This document shows, piece by piece, positions 1 to 5,360 of a stretch of 5,360 nucleotides of DNA. Within the stretch, counting starts at the first letter, position 1. Every line of letters starts with the position of its first letter. Origin of the DNA: Oscillospiraceae bacterium (GTDB taxonomy: Bacteria > Bacillota > Clostridia > Oscillospirales > Ruminococcaceae); contig JAQUTM010000152.1 of NCBI GenBank assembly GCA_028694405.1, positions 1-5,360 on the forward strand. Reading direction: 5' to 3'. Under the pieces are notes generated by a model that worked only from the letters and a program-made list of their open reading frames with translations, did not search any database and was not told the DNA's origin. The translations under genes were made by a program, and so were the position numbers.

Positions 1-3000
1 AGCGTCATAGGTACCGCGGTGCCAACACCTAAAGGTACAGCATAAACCTGTGTATCAGGCTGTGCGGGCTCGCTTGGCGCTTTTGTTGCATAGCTTACCC
101 AAGCCGCATATATGGTGCCATCTGTCACCCATGCTTCAAATCCCAAATCCCCGGTGCCGTCATCTTGCAAAGCGCCGTCATTATCCTCCACTGTATCTAA
201 AATAATAAACGGTATCATATCCGTAGCATTTACAGGATTAACAAAACCATAGCTGTCTTGGCCGTTTGCGCTGGTTAACTGCAATTTGCTTAACACCAGC
301 ATGGTATAGTCTACCGGACTGTCTGCGTCTTCGCGACTGACGGTATAAATCACATAGTTGTCGCTGCCAACTGTTACAACGCGATAATCATATCCCGTAG
401 AAACACCGTCTATCAGCTTAAAGGCGTCACTGCTGCTGCCGTAACCGGAAAGCTGAAACGGAACCTCGCTGCTGCTGGGGTTAAATGCAAAGGTGGAAAT
501 TTCACTTTCGCTCTCCGGCTTATAAATTTCCTGTGTGTAGGTGTTGGGTTTGGGCAGGCTTATCTTTACCATATTGCTGTCTGCCGTGGGGCCTGCTCCG
601 TCTTCTCCACTGCTCAAGGCAAAAGAGCTGATGTCGTCTCCGAATAAGCCTCCCAGCGCCTCCCAGCTCTGCTTCCACCCGTCGGGAGAACTGTAGGTAA
701 TGGTGTAACGTATCATGTCCAGCTCATAGTTAAAAAATAAGAACACAACGCGCAAACCTGCGCCAAGAGCAAATTCAAATTCGTCAAAGCTAAAGGGGTC
801 ATAGGCTTTGTCTGTAAAATTGTAGGCGCCAAAGGTCATGCTGCAACCTATGCTTACCTTGATAAATGCCTCTATTTTTGCAATTTCTACGCCTACGCCG
901 ATACCCGCCTCTACAAAAGCGGAGGGCGAAAACTTAAACCCTGTGCTATACACAAAGTTGTTAATTGCCGTGGCGCGCGCCAAATCGTAAATTTTAGTAT
1001 TTTGTGCAGCGGTAAACAAAATGTATCGCTGCTGAATTTCCATGCCGTCCTGCTTATACAAAACAACCGACATTACATCTCCCTTACTGGAAATACCACG
1101 CTTATTAAATCCACTGTCGGGGTTTGAAACCTGCTTTGTGCTAACGTCTCCGTCACAATAGCTTTCTATGTAAAGTGCACCGTCAAAACGAATATCAAAA
1201 GCTTTGGAGGTAGTCGGCATTAAAATGCTTTCACCTTTTTTCAGCTCAATTTCTCCGCCGTTTTGAGCAGAGGAAAAATACGGTGTGGTCTCCAAAACAG
1301 TATTGCGCTCTACTTGCAGGCCTGTACCCACTTCTACCTCTATATGAAACTGTACATAAACGTACACAATGGGACAGGGCGAGAAGCGATATTGCAGCTT
1401 AAATTCCAGCTCTGCCGTAGCTGCAAATGAAAACTCGCTAAAGTAGTAGTTGTTGTCCAGCTGGTTGTACTTAAACATAAATGCCAGTGCAAGCGAAAAG
1501 TTTACTTCAAAGGTGCCGGATTTCAGCTTGCTGCTGTCCACTGCGTCTTGATAGGTTTCATCGGTTGCTTTAAAGCTGTCCATGTCCCTGTCTTTTAAAA
1601 ACTTGCACAACTTACCCATCTGCTCTACTTTGTCTCCGTTAGCAGCTTTGGGAGATTTCCAACCGTCATTTGCGCCACCGTCTACCGGGTTTTTAGAGTA
1701 TCCGCCCAAAGGCACGCCAATAGAAAACCCTACCTGATAGCCGTCCATAACAATGCTTACATAGTCGGTAACGCCTATTTCGGAGGAGGGCAGCTGCGTA
1801 CCCATATTCAGGTTAAACTCGGGGAATTTGTTTCCTGAATCCGCCATTGTAAAGTCATTGGTAGGCATTTCGTCAGGAGTGTCTACCACTTTCAAGTAAT
1901 CCGAGTTTGGATAAGTACCGATTGTTGCAGTTACAACTGTTTCGGGCTGGGGCAGATTTGTAACGGTTTCAGCTTTAAATAAAGCAAAAAAGCCTGTTTT
2001 ATTGCCCAATATTTCGTCCGTTGTTTGCTGCTGCTCCTGTACGCACAAGGCAAAGGTATCATTTGCCGTAAGTGAGCCCAAAAAGCCGTTCAGCTTATCT
2101 TTTGCAGCCTGAGCATCTCCCTGATAAGTAACTTCTCCTGTCTGTGCATTCATTTCTGCCACCGCAGCAATAGGCGTGTCCTCGCCTGCCAAGCTGTGCG
2201 GTATGGTTATAGGCATGGGGTTGCTAAAGGTGTACAGCAAATTACCCTTATAATTTGGGTTCCAAGTGTACGCTGTTGCCCCCTCAGCTAAACTTGCGGG
2301 AGAAGTATCACCGCCCAAGGGAATATCTACATAGTAAGGCTTTGTAGCGGCAGCTGTGTACATCAAACGATTATCCGATGTATAATCTGCTTTTGCGCCC
2401 TCGCTGCTGCGGCTCTTGCCGCTTACAATGTAGCGGTAAGATTTTTGTTCTACACTAAGTGTCTCCAGCGTTGCAGAATCCGTAACCTTGGTGATAAACG
2501 CCGGCAATACCTGCGCGGTGTCTTTTTCACTGGCACCTGTAGGTACTGTTAAGCTGCGCGGCGTAAGCGAGTAGTAAACCTTAGCAAAATATTGGTATAT
2601 TTTACCGTCCTTTACAGTTGGGGTAAAAATACTTTCATCATAGTCTATGCCGTTTTCCAGCATACACTCAAAGGTATCTCCGGAGGTCTCGTCCAACCTG
2701 AAGGTACCTGTCTCTGCATTGTAATAGCCATCAATTTGACCGTTACCGTTACCGTCCCGATAGATACCGATACTGGAAACAGTTGCGGACATGGTGGTAA
2801 CTTGGGCTACACTTTCCTCGCTATAGTACCGAAACAGCATATCTTTATAAGTTAAATCTGCGGTTTTTAAATAAATTGTCTCATTACCTTTGTAAGAATA
2901 GCCGTTGTATACAATTACATCTTCTTCAGGCAATCCAAAATTAATCCACTGTAAATTTTCTAAGTTTTCTTTTTCAAAAACAGTGGTGCTTTGGGGGTCA

Positions 3001-5360
3001 GCCGTTTTGCTTGACATATCGCTTGCAGATAATACACCGTCCTCATAATAAGTAAAGTGCTGGGCGCTTTTATCCGCTTTGGAATATCCGTATGTAATGT
3101 TTGCATTTCGCCAAAATCCATTGGCGGTATCGGCAATTTTATTTTTGTCAATGTCGTTTAAAATTTGCCCGTCCTGCGAGACCATACGCGGCACACTGGG
3201 TGTAATATCAATTTTTAAATTTTGACGCCGCGTCATAATTACATCTAAGGTTAAATCACTTTCAATATCGGCGTCTGTCATGCCGTTCCACAGCATGGTT
3301 ACAATTTGGCTGCTGCCGCTTCCCTTTCCAACTGTTTTTTCGCTGTTATCCGCTGCATTTGTAATAAAAACAGTGCTCAGGTTATCATCTGTGTTTGCCA
3401 GTGTAAAGGATTCACTTGCCACCTTGGAAAAATCCACATTCAGCTGTGAGCCCACATACAGTTGGTTGTCATCGGTCACACCGCCCTTGCCGTCTACAAG
3501 TGCAACAGTAGGCTTTAGGTCATAGTAAATGTCGCTGTCTGCAAGCAGCTGCGCACAATTTTCCGGTGCTGTGCACACGCCGTTATCATTTTCTCCGTCA
3601 TTGGCTGTGTAAACACGCAGCCTAAGCTCTTTTTCAAAATATCGGCGTGTAAATCTGCCGCCGGTCATTTCTGCCCTTGCCGCCTCTTCCGAGTCATGGG
3701 CATCGTACTGTCGTGTATACAGCTTTAAATTTGCTGCAGTGCTATCAATGGGAAGCGGATAGTAAAAGCTGCCGCTTCCACTATACGTCATATGCCAGCC
3801 TTTGCTCCATTTACCAGTAACGTTAGTATTCGATTCTTTTTCGGCTATTTTATTGCCTGACGCATCAGTAACCTCAAAGCCGGGATAAGTATACTCTAAG
3901 CCATACCATGTCAGCGTCCAGCTGCTGGCAAAATGAGGTCTCCAACTAAAGTTTGCCGTAAACGCGCTGTACAGCTTGGCCATATCCGCCACCGGCTTAA
4001 CAGCAGAGGCGTTACCCTTGCTTTCCAGCTTCCATGAATTATTGCTGCCACTAGTGCCGCCGCTCCAGTTTTGGTTGTAATCCGCAGCGGTTTCCTCCCA
4101 AGAATTTACAGGCCCGCAAAATACAGACGTGCTTTTCCAGCTATTTGTACCATTTGTAAAATTCAGTACACGCTCGCCGTCTTTTTGAAAGGGATATAAA
4201 AACGAAAACAGTGCAATACCGCCGTCGCCATTGTCCTCATACGCAGGCTCTATCTCTTCCGGCTCTACATAAGTACCTGTTACTACTTCGTCGCTATTAT
4301 CCACTATACTGGCCTGCGCAATGGGCAGCGTGGCACCAATGTCTACGGCGTCCGCGTCGTACAAAGCGGTAGCCAAATTCATGTTTTCTGCTGTATTGGT
4401 ATTATAAAGCAGCACCGTTGCAGCGCCGGGCTCTAAAACGGTAGTGCCCTCGCCATCACCCTTTACGTTGCTCAATGTTATGGTAAAATCTTTTAAGCTG
4501 TCGGTTTCTATGCCGTCATTTATCAGCGGTACCAATATGTACATTTCTGTTATATCGGCATAAAACATTAGGGTTCCGCTGGTAGCTTCGTAGTCGGTGC
4601 CTGCCACAGCGGTACCGTCTGCCGTTGTGTAATCTACCGACAGCACATTTTGCGTACCACCGGTACGTTTTACCGTCAGCAAAGCTTCTCCTGCACTTTT
4701 ATCTACTTTTACGTTTGTTAGTTCAAAGCCTATCTGGCTTGCCTGCGCTGCCTCATTATCTACAACATGCAAGGCAAACGTATTGGCGGTATCGTACAAA
4801 ACGCCGCCGTCACAATCTGTTATTGTCAGTGTTCCAAACTCATCGGCCTCTGCCAGTTCATCATCTAAACCTGCCACTTCAATTTCTTTTACCCACTCGC
4901 CCTCGGCAAAAGTCATTTCAAAGTAGTACCCTGCAAACTCGTCCTCATTTGTCATTTCCAGCTTGGTAAAGCTTTGCTCGTTGGTGGGAACAAAATCCTC
5001 GGGTATAGGAGGAACCGTCTCTTGTTGCGGCTGCTCATACGCAATGCCTTTTGCGCTGTCTGTACAGTAAACCGTTTCGCCCTGCACAAAGCGACAGCGA
5101 AAATCATACGCTTCGTTTTCAAAATCTTCTTTTGCTACCGGCATACTTTGCTGGGTAGCATCTGTAATAATCTGCCATCTGTTTTCGTAACAAACGTACC
5201 ATTGGTAGCTGTCTGCCACAACCTCGCCGGTTAACAGTTTATCTGTAGAGACTTCCTGTCCCTCGGCAGGGGCAGCATCTTGTACCGAAACAGCTACCGG
5301 GGGTTCGGGTTTTAGCGGCTCGGGGTCTTTTCCAACCGCCTGATAAGCCGTAATGGGCAA
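1..5360 (-). CDS. Giant exported Calx-beta domain-containing protein, partial at both ends
   Basis: One minus-strand frame is open across the whole window: 1786 complete codons from 5360 down to 3, with no stop and no start that can be defended. Visible modules in order are a signal-peptide-like end (residues 1-8), a Pro/Glu linker, an Ig-like module (22-110), a half Calx-beta repeat (129-203), a full Calx-beta domain (208-322), a Trp-rich region (384-588), a second beta-rich module (610-726), Asp/Asn calcium-loop-like motifs (736-744 and 869-877), a strand-rich region (1182-1558) and propeller-like sequence (1645-1786). No catalytic motif, transmembrane helix, LPXTG sorting signal or SLH domain is visible; an anchor could lie in the missing C-terminus. 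Calx-beta and Ig-like folds are usual in extracellular adhesion or scaffold proteins, so a surface or secreted role is inferred, but substrate and partner are unknown. Codon choice looks even throughout, with no sign of a frameshift or inserted segment. Confidence 0.93.
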   Translation of the reverse strand, partial: MPITAYQAVGKDPEPLKPEPPVAVSVQDAAPAEGQEVSTDKLLTGEVVADSYQWYVCYENRWQIITDATQQSMPVAKEDFENEAYDFRCRFVQGETVYCTDSAKGIAYEQPQQETVPPIPEDFVPTNEQSFTKLEMTNEDEFAGYYFEMTFAEGEWVKEIEVAGLDDELAEADEFGTLTITDCDGGVLYDTANTFALHVVDNEAAQASQIGFELTNVKVDKSAGEALLTVKRTGGTQNVLSVDYTTADGTAVAGTDYEATSGTLMFYADITEMYILVPLINDGIETDSLKDFTITLSNVKGDGEGTTVLEPGAATVLLYNTNTAENMNLATALYDADAVDIGATLPIAQASIVDNSDEVVTGTYVEPEEIEPAYEDNGDGGIALFSFLYPFQKDGERVLNFTNGTNSWKSTSVFCGPVNSWEETAADYNQNWSGGTSGSNNSWKLESKGNASAVKPVADMAKLYSAFTANFSWRPHFASSWTLTWYGLEYTYPGFEVTDASGNKIAEKESNTNVTGKWSKGWHMTYSGSGSFYYPLPIDSTAANLKLYTRQYDAHDSEEAARAEMTGGRFTRRYFEKELRLRVYTANDGENDNGVCTAPENCAQLLADSDIYYDLKPTVALVDGKGGVTDDNQLYVGSQLNVDFSKVASESFTLANTDDNLSTVFITNAADNSEKTVGKGSGSSQIVTMLWNGMTDADIESDLTLDVIMTRRQNLKIDITPSVPRMVSQDGQILNDIDKNKIADTANGFWRNANITYGYSKADKSAQHFTYYEDGVLSASDMSSKTADPQSTTVFEKENLENLQWINFGLPEEDVIVYNGYSYKGNETIYLKTADLTYKDMLFRYYSEESVAQVTTMSATVSSIGIYRDGNGNGQIDGYYNAETGTFRLDETSGDTFECMLENGIDYDESIFTPTVKDGKIYQYFAKVYYSLTPRSLTVPTGASEKDTAQVLPAFITKVTDSATLETLSVEQKSYRYIVSGKSRSSEGAKADYTSDNRLMYTAAATKPYYVDIPLGGDTSPASLAEGATAYTWNPNYKGNLLYTFSNPMPITIPHSLAGEDTPIAAVAEMNAQTGEVTYQGDAQAAKDKLNGFLGSLTANDTFALCVQEQQQTTDEILGNKTGFFALFKAETVTNLPQPETVVTATIGTYPNSDYLKVVDTPDEMPTNDFTMADSGNKFPEFNLNMGTQLPSSEIGVTDYVSIVMDGYQVGFSIGVPLGGYSKNPVDGGANDGWKSPKAANGDKVEQMGKLCKFLKDRDMDSFKATDETYQDAVDSSKLKSGTFEVNFSLALAFMFKYNQLDNNYYFSEFSFAATAELEFKLQYRFSPCPIVYVYVQFHIEVEVGTGLQVERNTVLETTPYFSSAQNGGEIELKKGESILMPTTSKAFDIRFDGALYIESYCDGDVSTKQVSNPDSGFNKRGISSKGDVMSVVLYKQDGMEIQQRYILFTAAQNTKIYDLARATAINNFVYSTGFKFSPSAFVEAGIGVGVEIAKIEAFIKVSIGCSMTFGAYNFTDKAYDPFSFDEFEFALGAGLRVVFLFFNYELDMIRYTITYSSPDGWKQSWEALGGLFGDDISSFALSSGEDGAGPTADSNMVKISLPKPNTYTQEIYKPESESEISTFAFNPSSSEVPFQLSGYGSSSDAFKLIDGVSTGYDYRVVTVGSDNYVIYTVSREDADSPVDYTMLVLSKLQLTSANGQDSYGFVNPVNATDMIPFIILDTVEDNDGALQDDGTGDLGFEAWVTDGTIYAAWVSYATKAPSEPAQPDTQVYAVPLGVGTAVPMT
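3..428 (-). other. Beta-propeller-like sequence, cut by the window edge (residues 1645-1786)
   Basis: Short strands come in regular order with Asp/Gly turns: YDYRVVTVG, NYVIYTVSR, DYTMLVLSKLQL, then PFIILD, an acidic turn with 'DNDGALQDDGTGD' (1726-1738), LGFEAWVTDG, TIYAAWVSYA and QVYAVPLG. The 'V-x-x-D-G-x-I-Y-x-A-W' phrase and the repeated 'strand, turn, strand' layout resemble blades of a beta-propeller such as those of sialidase-like or WD-type exported proteins. At most two or three blades are present before the sequence leaves the window, so the call is tentative. No Asp-box or catalytic residue set was identified. Confidence 0.3.
429..686 (-). other. Ser/Asp-rich linker (residues 1559-1644)
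   Basis: After SPDGWKQSWEALGGLFG the sequence becomes rich in Ser, Gly, Asp, Pro and Glu, including SSFALSSGEDGAGPTADSN, KISLPKPNTY, KPESESE and NPSSSEVP. It is probably a flexible or loosely folded connection between the strand-rich region and the propeller-like part. No motif of known function is visible. Confidence 0.35.
687..1817 (-). other. Strand-rich region with alternating hydrophobic pattern (residues 1182-1558)
   Basis: The region begins FNLNMG and contains long strands with alternating polar and apolar residues. Examples are FEVNFSLALAFMFKY (1284 on), FSFAATAELEFKLQYRF, IVYVYVQFHIEVEVGTG, AFVEAGIGVGVEIAKIEAF (1481-1499) and FEFALGAGLRVVFLFFNYEL. A charged, helical piece with 'KLCKFLKDRDMDSF' interrupts it early. 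The pattern suggests large antiparallel sheets, perhaps a barrel or elongated beta structure. No strand group is long enough or hydrophobic enough for a transmembrane helix. No known domain was recognised, and the function is unknown. Confidence 0.4.
1818..2729 (-). other. Uncharacterised stretch (residues 878-1181)
   Basis: About 300 residues in which I recognise no family. Strand-like pieces include YQYFAKVYYSL, KSYRYIVSG and YYVDIPLGG, with a Trp-Asn-Pro-Asn-Tyr phrase (AYTWNPNYKGNLLYTF) between. A more helical, Gln/Lys/Ala-rich part follows ('GDAQAAKDKLNGFLGSL'), then QEQQQTTDE, and a Pro/Glu/Thr-rich linker (NLPQPETVV) lies near the end. No obvious active site, repeat or membrane segment is visible. 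The frame is intact across the whole stretch and codon use matches the flanks, so it is true coding sequence. Confidence 0.4.
2730..2756 (-). other. DxNxNGxID calcium-loop-like motif (residues 869-877)
   Basis: Residues 869-877 read DGNGNGQID. Asp869, Asn871, Asn873, Gly874, Ile876 and Asp877 match positions 1, 3, 5, 6, 8 and 9 of an EF-hand or dockerin-type loop. Position 12 is Tyr880 instead of Glu or Asp, and no paired second dockerin segment follows, so this is not called a dockerin. Single D-x-N-x-N-G-x-x-D loops occur in many exported bacterial proteins as calcium-stabilised turns between strands, which fits here: strands precede (SSIGIYR) and follow (GTFRLDE). Confidence 0.45.
2739..2756. 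repeat. Three-copy hexanucleotide tandem repeat (accgtt)
   Basis: Two perfect accgtt units and a third with one change (accgtc) stand in a row. On the coding strand they read GAC GGT AAC GGT AAC GGT, giving Asp-Gly-Asn-Gly-Asn-Gly of the calcium-loop-like motif. Because the unit is six bases, copy change would keep the frame and alter only the loop length. The repeat is short and is most simply explained by the amino-acid repeat. Confidence 0.55.
3129..3155 (-). other. Asp/Asn calcium-loop-like motif, DIDKNKIAD (residues 736-744)
   Basis: Asp736, Asp738, Asn740, Ile742 and Asp744 give a D-x-D-x-N-x-I-x-D spacing, like the first nine positions of EF-hand or thrombospondin type 3 calcium loops. 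The usual glycine at position 6 is lysine and there is no acidic residue at position 12, so a classical EF-hand is unlikely. The motif sits between the second beta-sandwich-like module and an uncharacterised stretch. Confidence 0.3.
3183..3533 (-). other. Second beta-sandwich-like module (residues about 610-726)
   Basis: The stretch begins DIYYDLKPTVALVDGKGG and continues with QLYVGSQLNVDFS, ESFTLAN, STVFITNA, QIVTMLW and LTLDVIM, ending LKIDITPSVPRM. The regular alternation of short hydrophobic strands and Asp/Asn/Gly turns suggests an Ig-like or similar beta-sandwich. The 'LYVGSQL' phrase resembles a strand found in Ig-like repeats of large exported Bacillota proteins. No conserved catalytic or metal site can be picked out. 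Assignment is by pattern only. Confidence 0.35.
3597..4211 (-). other. Trp/Tyr/Asn/Ser-rich region, no family recognised (residues 384-588)
   Basis: I do not recognise a family here. Nine tryptophans fall at residues 408, 421, 432, 443, 473, 481, 485, 518 and 522, mostly in a Ser/Asn-Trp setting (NSWKS, NSWEE, NNSWK, SSWTLTW). The first four are 11-13 residues apart. Glycine, serine, tyrosine and asparagine are frequent, and a strand-like SFYYPLPI (531-538) and KELRLRVY (577-584) close the region. Such composition is common in beta-sandwich or carbohydrate-binding modules, where exposed aromatic residues stack on sugars, but that is inference only. An Arg/Glu-rich, probably helical piece (557-580) lies near the end. 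Confidence 0.3.
4287..4394 (-). other. Trailing Calx-beta-like strand segment (residues 323-358)
   Basis: The segment runs from TAENMNLATALYDADAVD to ASIVDNSDE. It ends in an 'A-x-I-V-D-N-x-D-E' motif typical of the last strand of Calx-beta domains, although the complete domain already appears to finish at residue 322. It may be the true end of that domain after an insertion, or the remnant of another repeat. After it comes an acidic linker (about 359-381) with Pro, Glu and 'EDNGDGG'. Confidence 0.35.
4395..4739 (-). other. Calx-beta domain (residues about 208-322)
   Basis: This is the best-supported domain of the protein. Residues 242-264 contain the family signature VDYTTADGTAVAGTDYEA followed by TSGTL. 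A strand (YILVPL, 274-279) comes next, then the acidic loop 'NDGIETDSLKDF' (281-292) and TITLSN (293-298). The length of about 115 residues suits the family. Calx-beta domains, first known from sodium/calcium exchangers and beta-4 integrin, are calcium-binding beta-sandwiches; in bacteria they occur in extracellular adhesins and matrix proteins. Acidic residues at 243, 248, 256, 282, 285, 287 and 291 are candidates for calcium ligands or neighbours. The last strand ends in LLYNT rather than the usual 'I-x-D-N', and a similar closing segment, ASIVDNSDE, appears 36 residues later (350-358). Confidence 0.88.
4752..4976 (-). other. Degenerate or half Calx-beta-like repeat (residues about 129-203)
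   Basis: This 75-residue stretch carries the second half of a Calx-beta pattern: 'G-E-W-V-K-E-I-E-V' (154-162), an acidic 'DDELAEADEF' (166-175) that corresponds to the usual 'D-x-x-x-E-x-x-E-x-F' calcium-binding loop, a strand TLTIT, and a closing 'ALHVVDNE' (196-203), close to the family's terminal 'V-x-I-x-D-N/D-E'. The usual first half ('V-x-Y-x-T-x-D-G-T-A') is not present; FTKLEMTNEDEF replaces it. It lies directly upstream of the complete Calx-beta domain, separated by four residues (AAQA). It could be a diverged repeat or a related beta-sandwich. Confidence 0.5.
5031..5297 (-). other. Ig-like domain (residues about 22-110)
   Basis: After the Pro-rich linker the protein shows a beta-sandwich pattern: VAVSVQ, then an AEGQ turn, then SYQWYV (Trp54), RWQIITDAT (Trp62) and YDFRCRF (Cys89). 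The order Tyr-Gln-Trp, a second Trp with 'I-x-(G/D)-A-T', then Tyr-x-x-Arg-Cys is what bacterial Ig-like repeats of large surface proteins show, where tryptophan packs in the core and the late 'Y-R-C' strand closes the sheet. Three cysteines (57, 89, 99) lie here and a disulfide is possible. The role is probably structural, as a spacer or binding module near the N-terminus. A specific Ig family cannot be assigned by eye. Confidence 0.55.
5337..5360 (-). other. Probable C-terminal end of a Sec signal peptide
   Basis: The first eight in-window residues read LPITAYQA and are followed by a charged, Pro-rich stretch (VGKDPEPLKPEPP). Many exported clostridial proteins end their signal peptide with a Leu-Leu-Pro-x-Thr-Ala type segment, and Ile-Thr-Ala fits a signal peptidase I site with small or aliphatic residues at -3 and -1. 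The hydrophobic core and basic N-terminus would lie beyond the right edge. This is inferred from a short piece only. The leading TTG codon is not proposed as the start. Confidence 0.45.

Noticed and set aside
2730..2756. Dockerin domain
   Set aside because: Only one loop is present, position 12 is Tyr, and the helix that should follow is absent, so a cellulosome link is not supported.
2592..2855. Plus-strand open frame of 87 codons
   Set aside because: It lies wholly opposite the giant gene, has no convincing ribosome binding site, and its Thr/Val-rich run is the antisense reading of the hexanucleotide repeat.
2960..3151. Minus-strand open frame of 63 codons in a different frame
   Set aside because: It overlaps the giant gene in another frame, inside continuous coding sequence, and shows no recognisable protein features.
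3280..3525. Plus-strand open frame of 81 codons
   Set aside because: Antisense shadow of the beta-sandwich-like coding region; no domain or start signal supports it.
4625..4969. Plus-strand open frame of 114 codons, rich in Leu, His, Arg and Pro
   Set aside because: It lies opposite the Calx-beta coding sequence, whose family match proves the minus frame; the composition is typical of an antisense frame.
4974..5234. Plus-strand open frame of 86 codons
   Set aside because: Antisense to the Ig-like module; no supporting start signal or similarity.
5040..5297. First in-frame ATG (residue 73) as the gene start
   Set aside because: It would cut through the middle of the Ig-like module, and the frame is open well upstream of it.
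5358..5360. TTG at the right edge as a start codon
   Set aside because: TTG can start translation, but no upstream sequence is visible, and the residues look like the end of a signal peptide rather than a start.
1..5360. Promoters, terminators, RNA genes, CRISPR array, insertion sequence ends
   Set aside because: None seen by eye. The whole window is coding, and no array of spaced repeats, long inverted repeats or U-tract hairpins was found.

Overview
The window is the inside of one very large gene on the minus strand. Read from base 5360 down to base 3, one frame stays open for 1786 codons with no stop, and neither the true start nor the true stop lies inside. The partial product looks like a giant secreted or surface-exposed multidomain protein. 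It has ordinary UAA/UAG/UGA-free reading under the standard bacterial code, moderate G+C by eye, and many Ig-like and beta-rich modules. That style is typical of large exported proteins of anaerobic gut Clostridia (Bacillota). This taxonomic reading is an inference from style, not from a marker gene.

Layout from the N-terminal side (high coordinates) to the C-terminal side (low coordinates). Residues 1-8 look like the last residues of a Sec signal peptide, so the gene start probably lies only a few dozen bases beyond the right edge. A Pro/Glu linker follows, then an Ig-like module (about residues 22-110). Next come a degenerate or half Calx-beta repeat (129-203) and a clear Calx-beta domain (208-322, with a possible trailing strand to 358). 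After these is a Trp/Tyr/Ser/Asn-rich region (384-588) and a second beta-sandwich-like stretch (610-726). Two Asp/Asn-rich, calcium-loop-like motifs lie at 736-744 and 869-877. A long region without recognisable domains (about 878-1181) follows, then a stretch of alternating-pattern beta strands (1182-1558), a linker, and beta-propeller-like sequence (1645-1786) that runs off the left edge.

There is only one gene, so nothing can be said about an operon. No RNA gene, mobile element, CRISPR array, promoter or terminator was seen. The shorter open frames on the plus strand and in the other minus frames are shadows of this gene. I see no evidence of a new multi-gene system. The points worth a second look are the domain architecture, the Trp-rich segment, and the barrel-like strand pattern in what is probably a Gram-positive protein.
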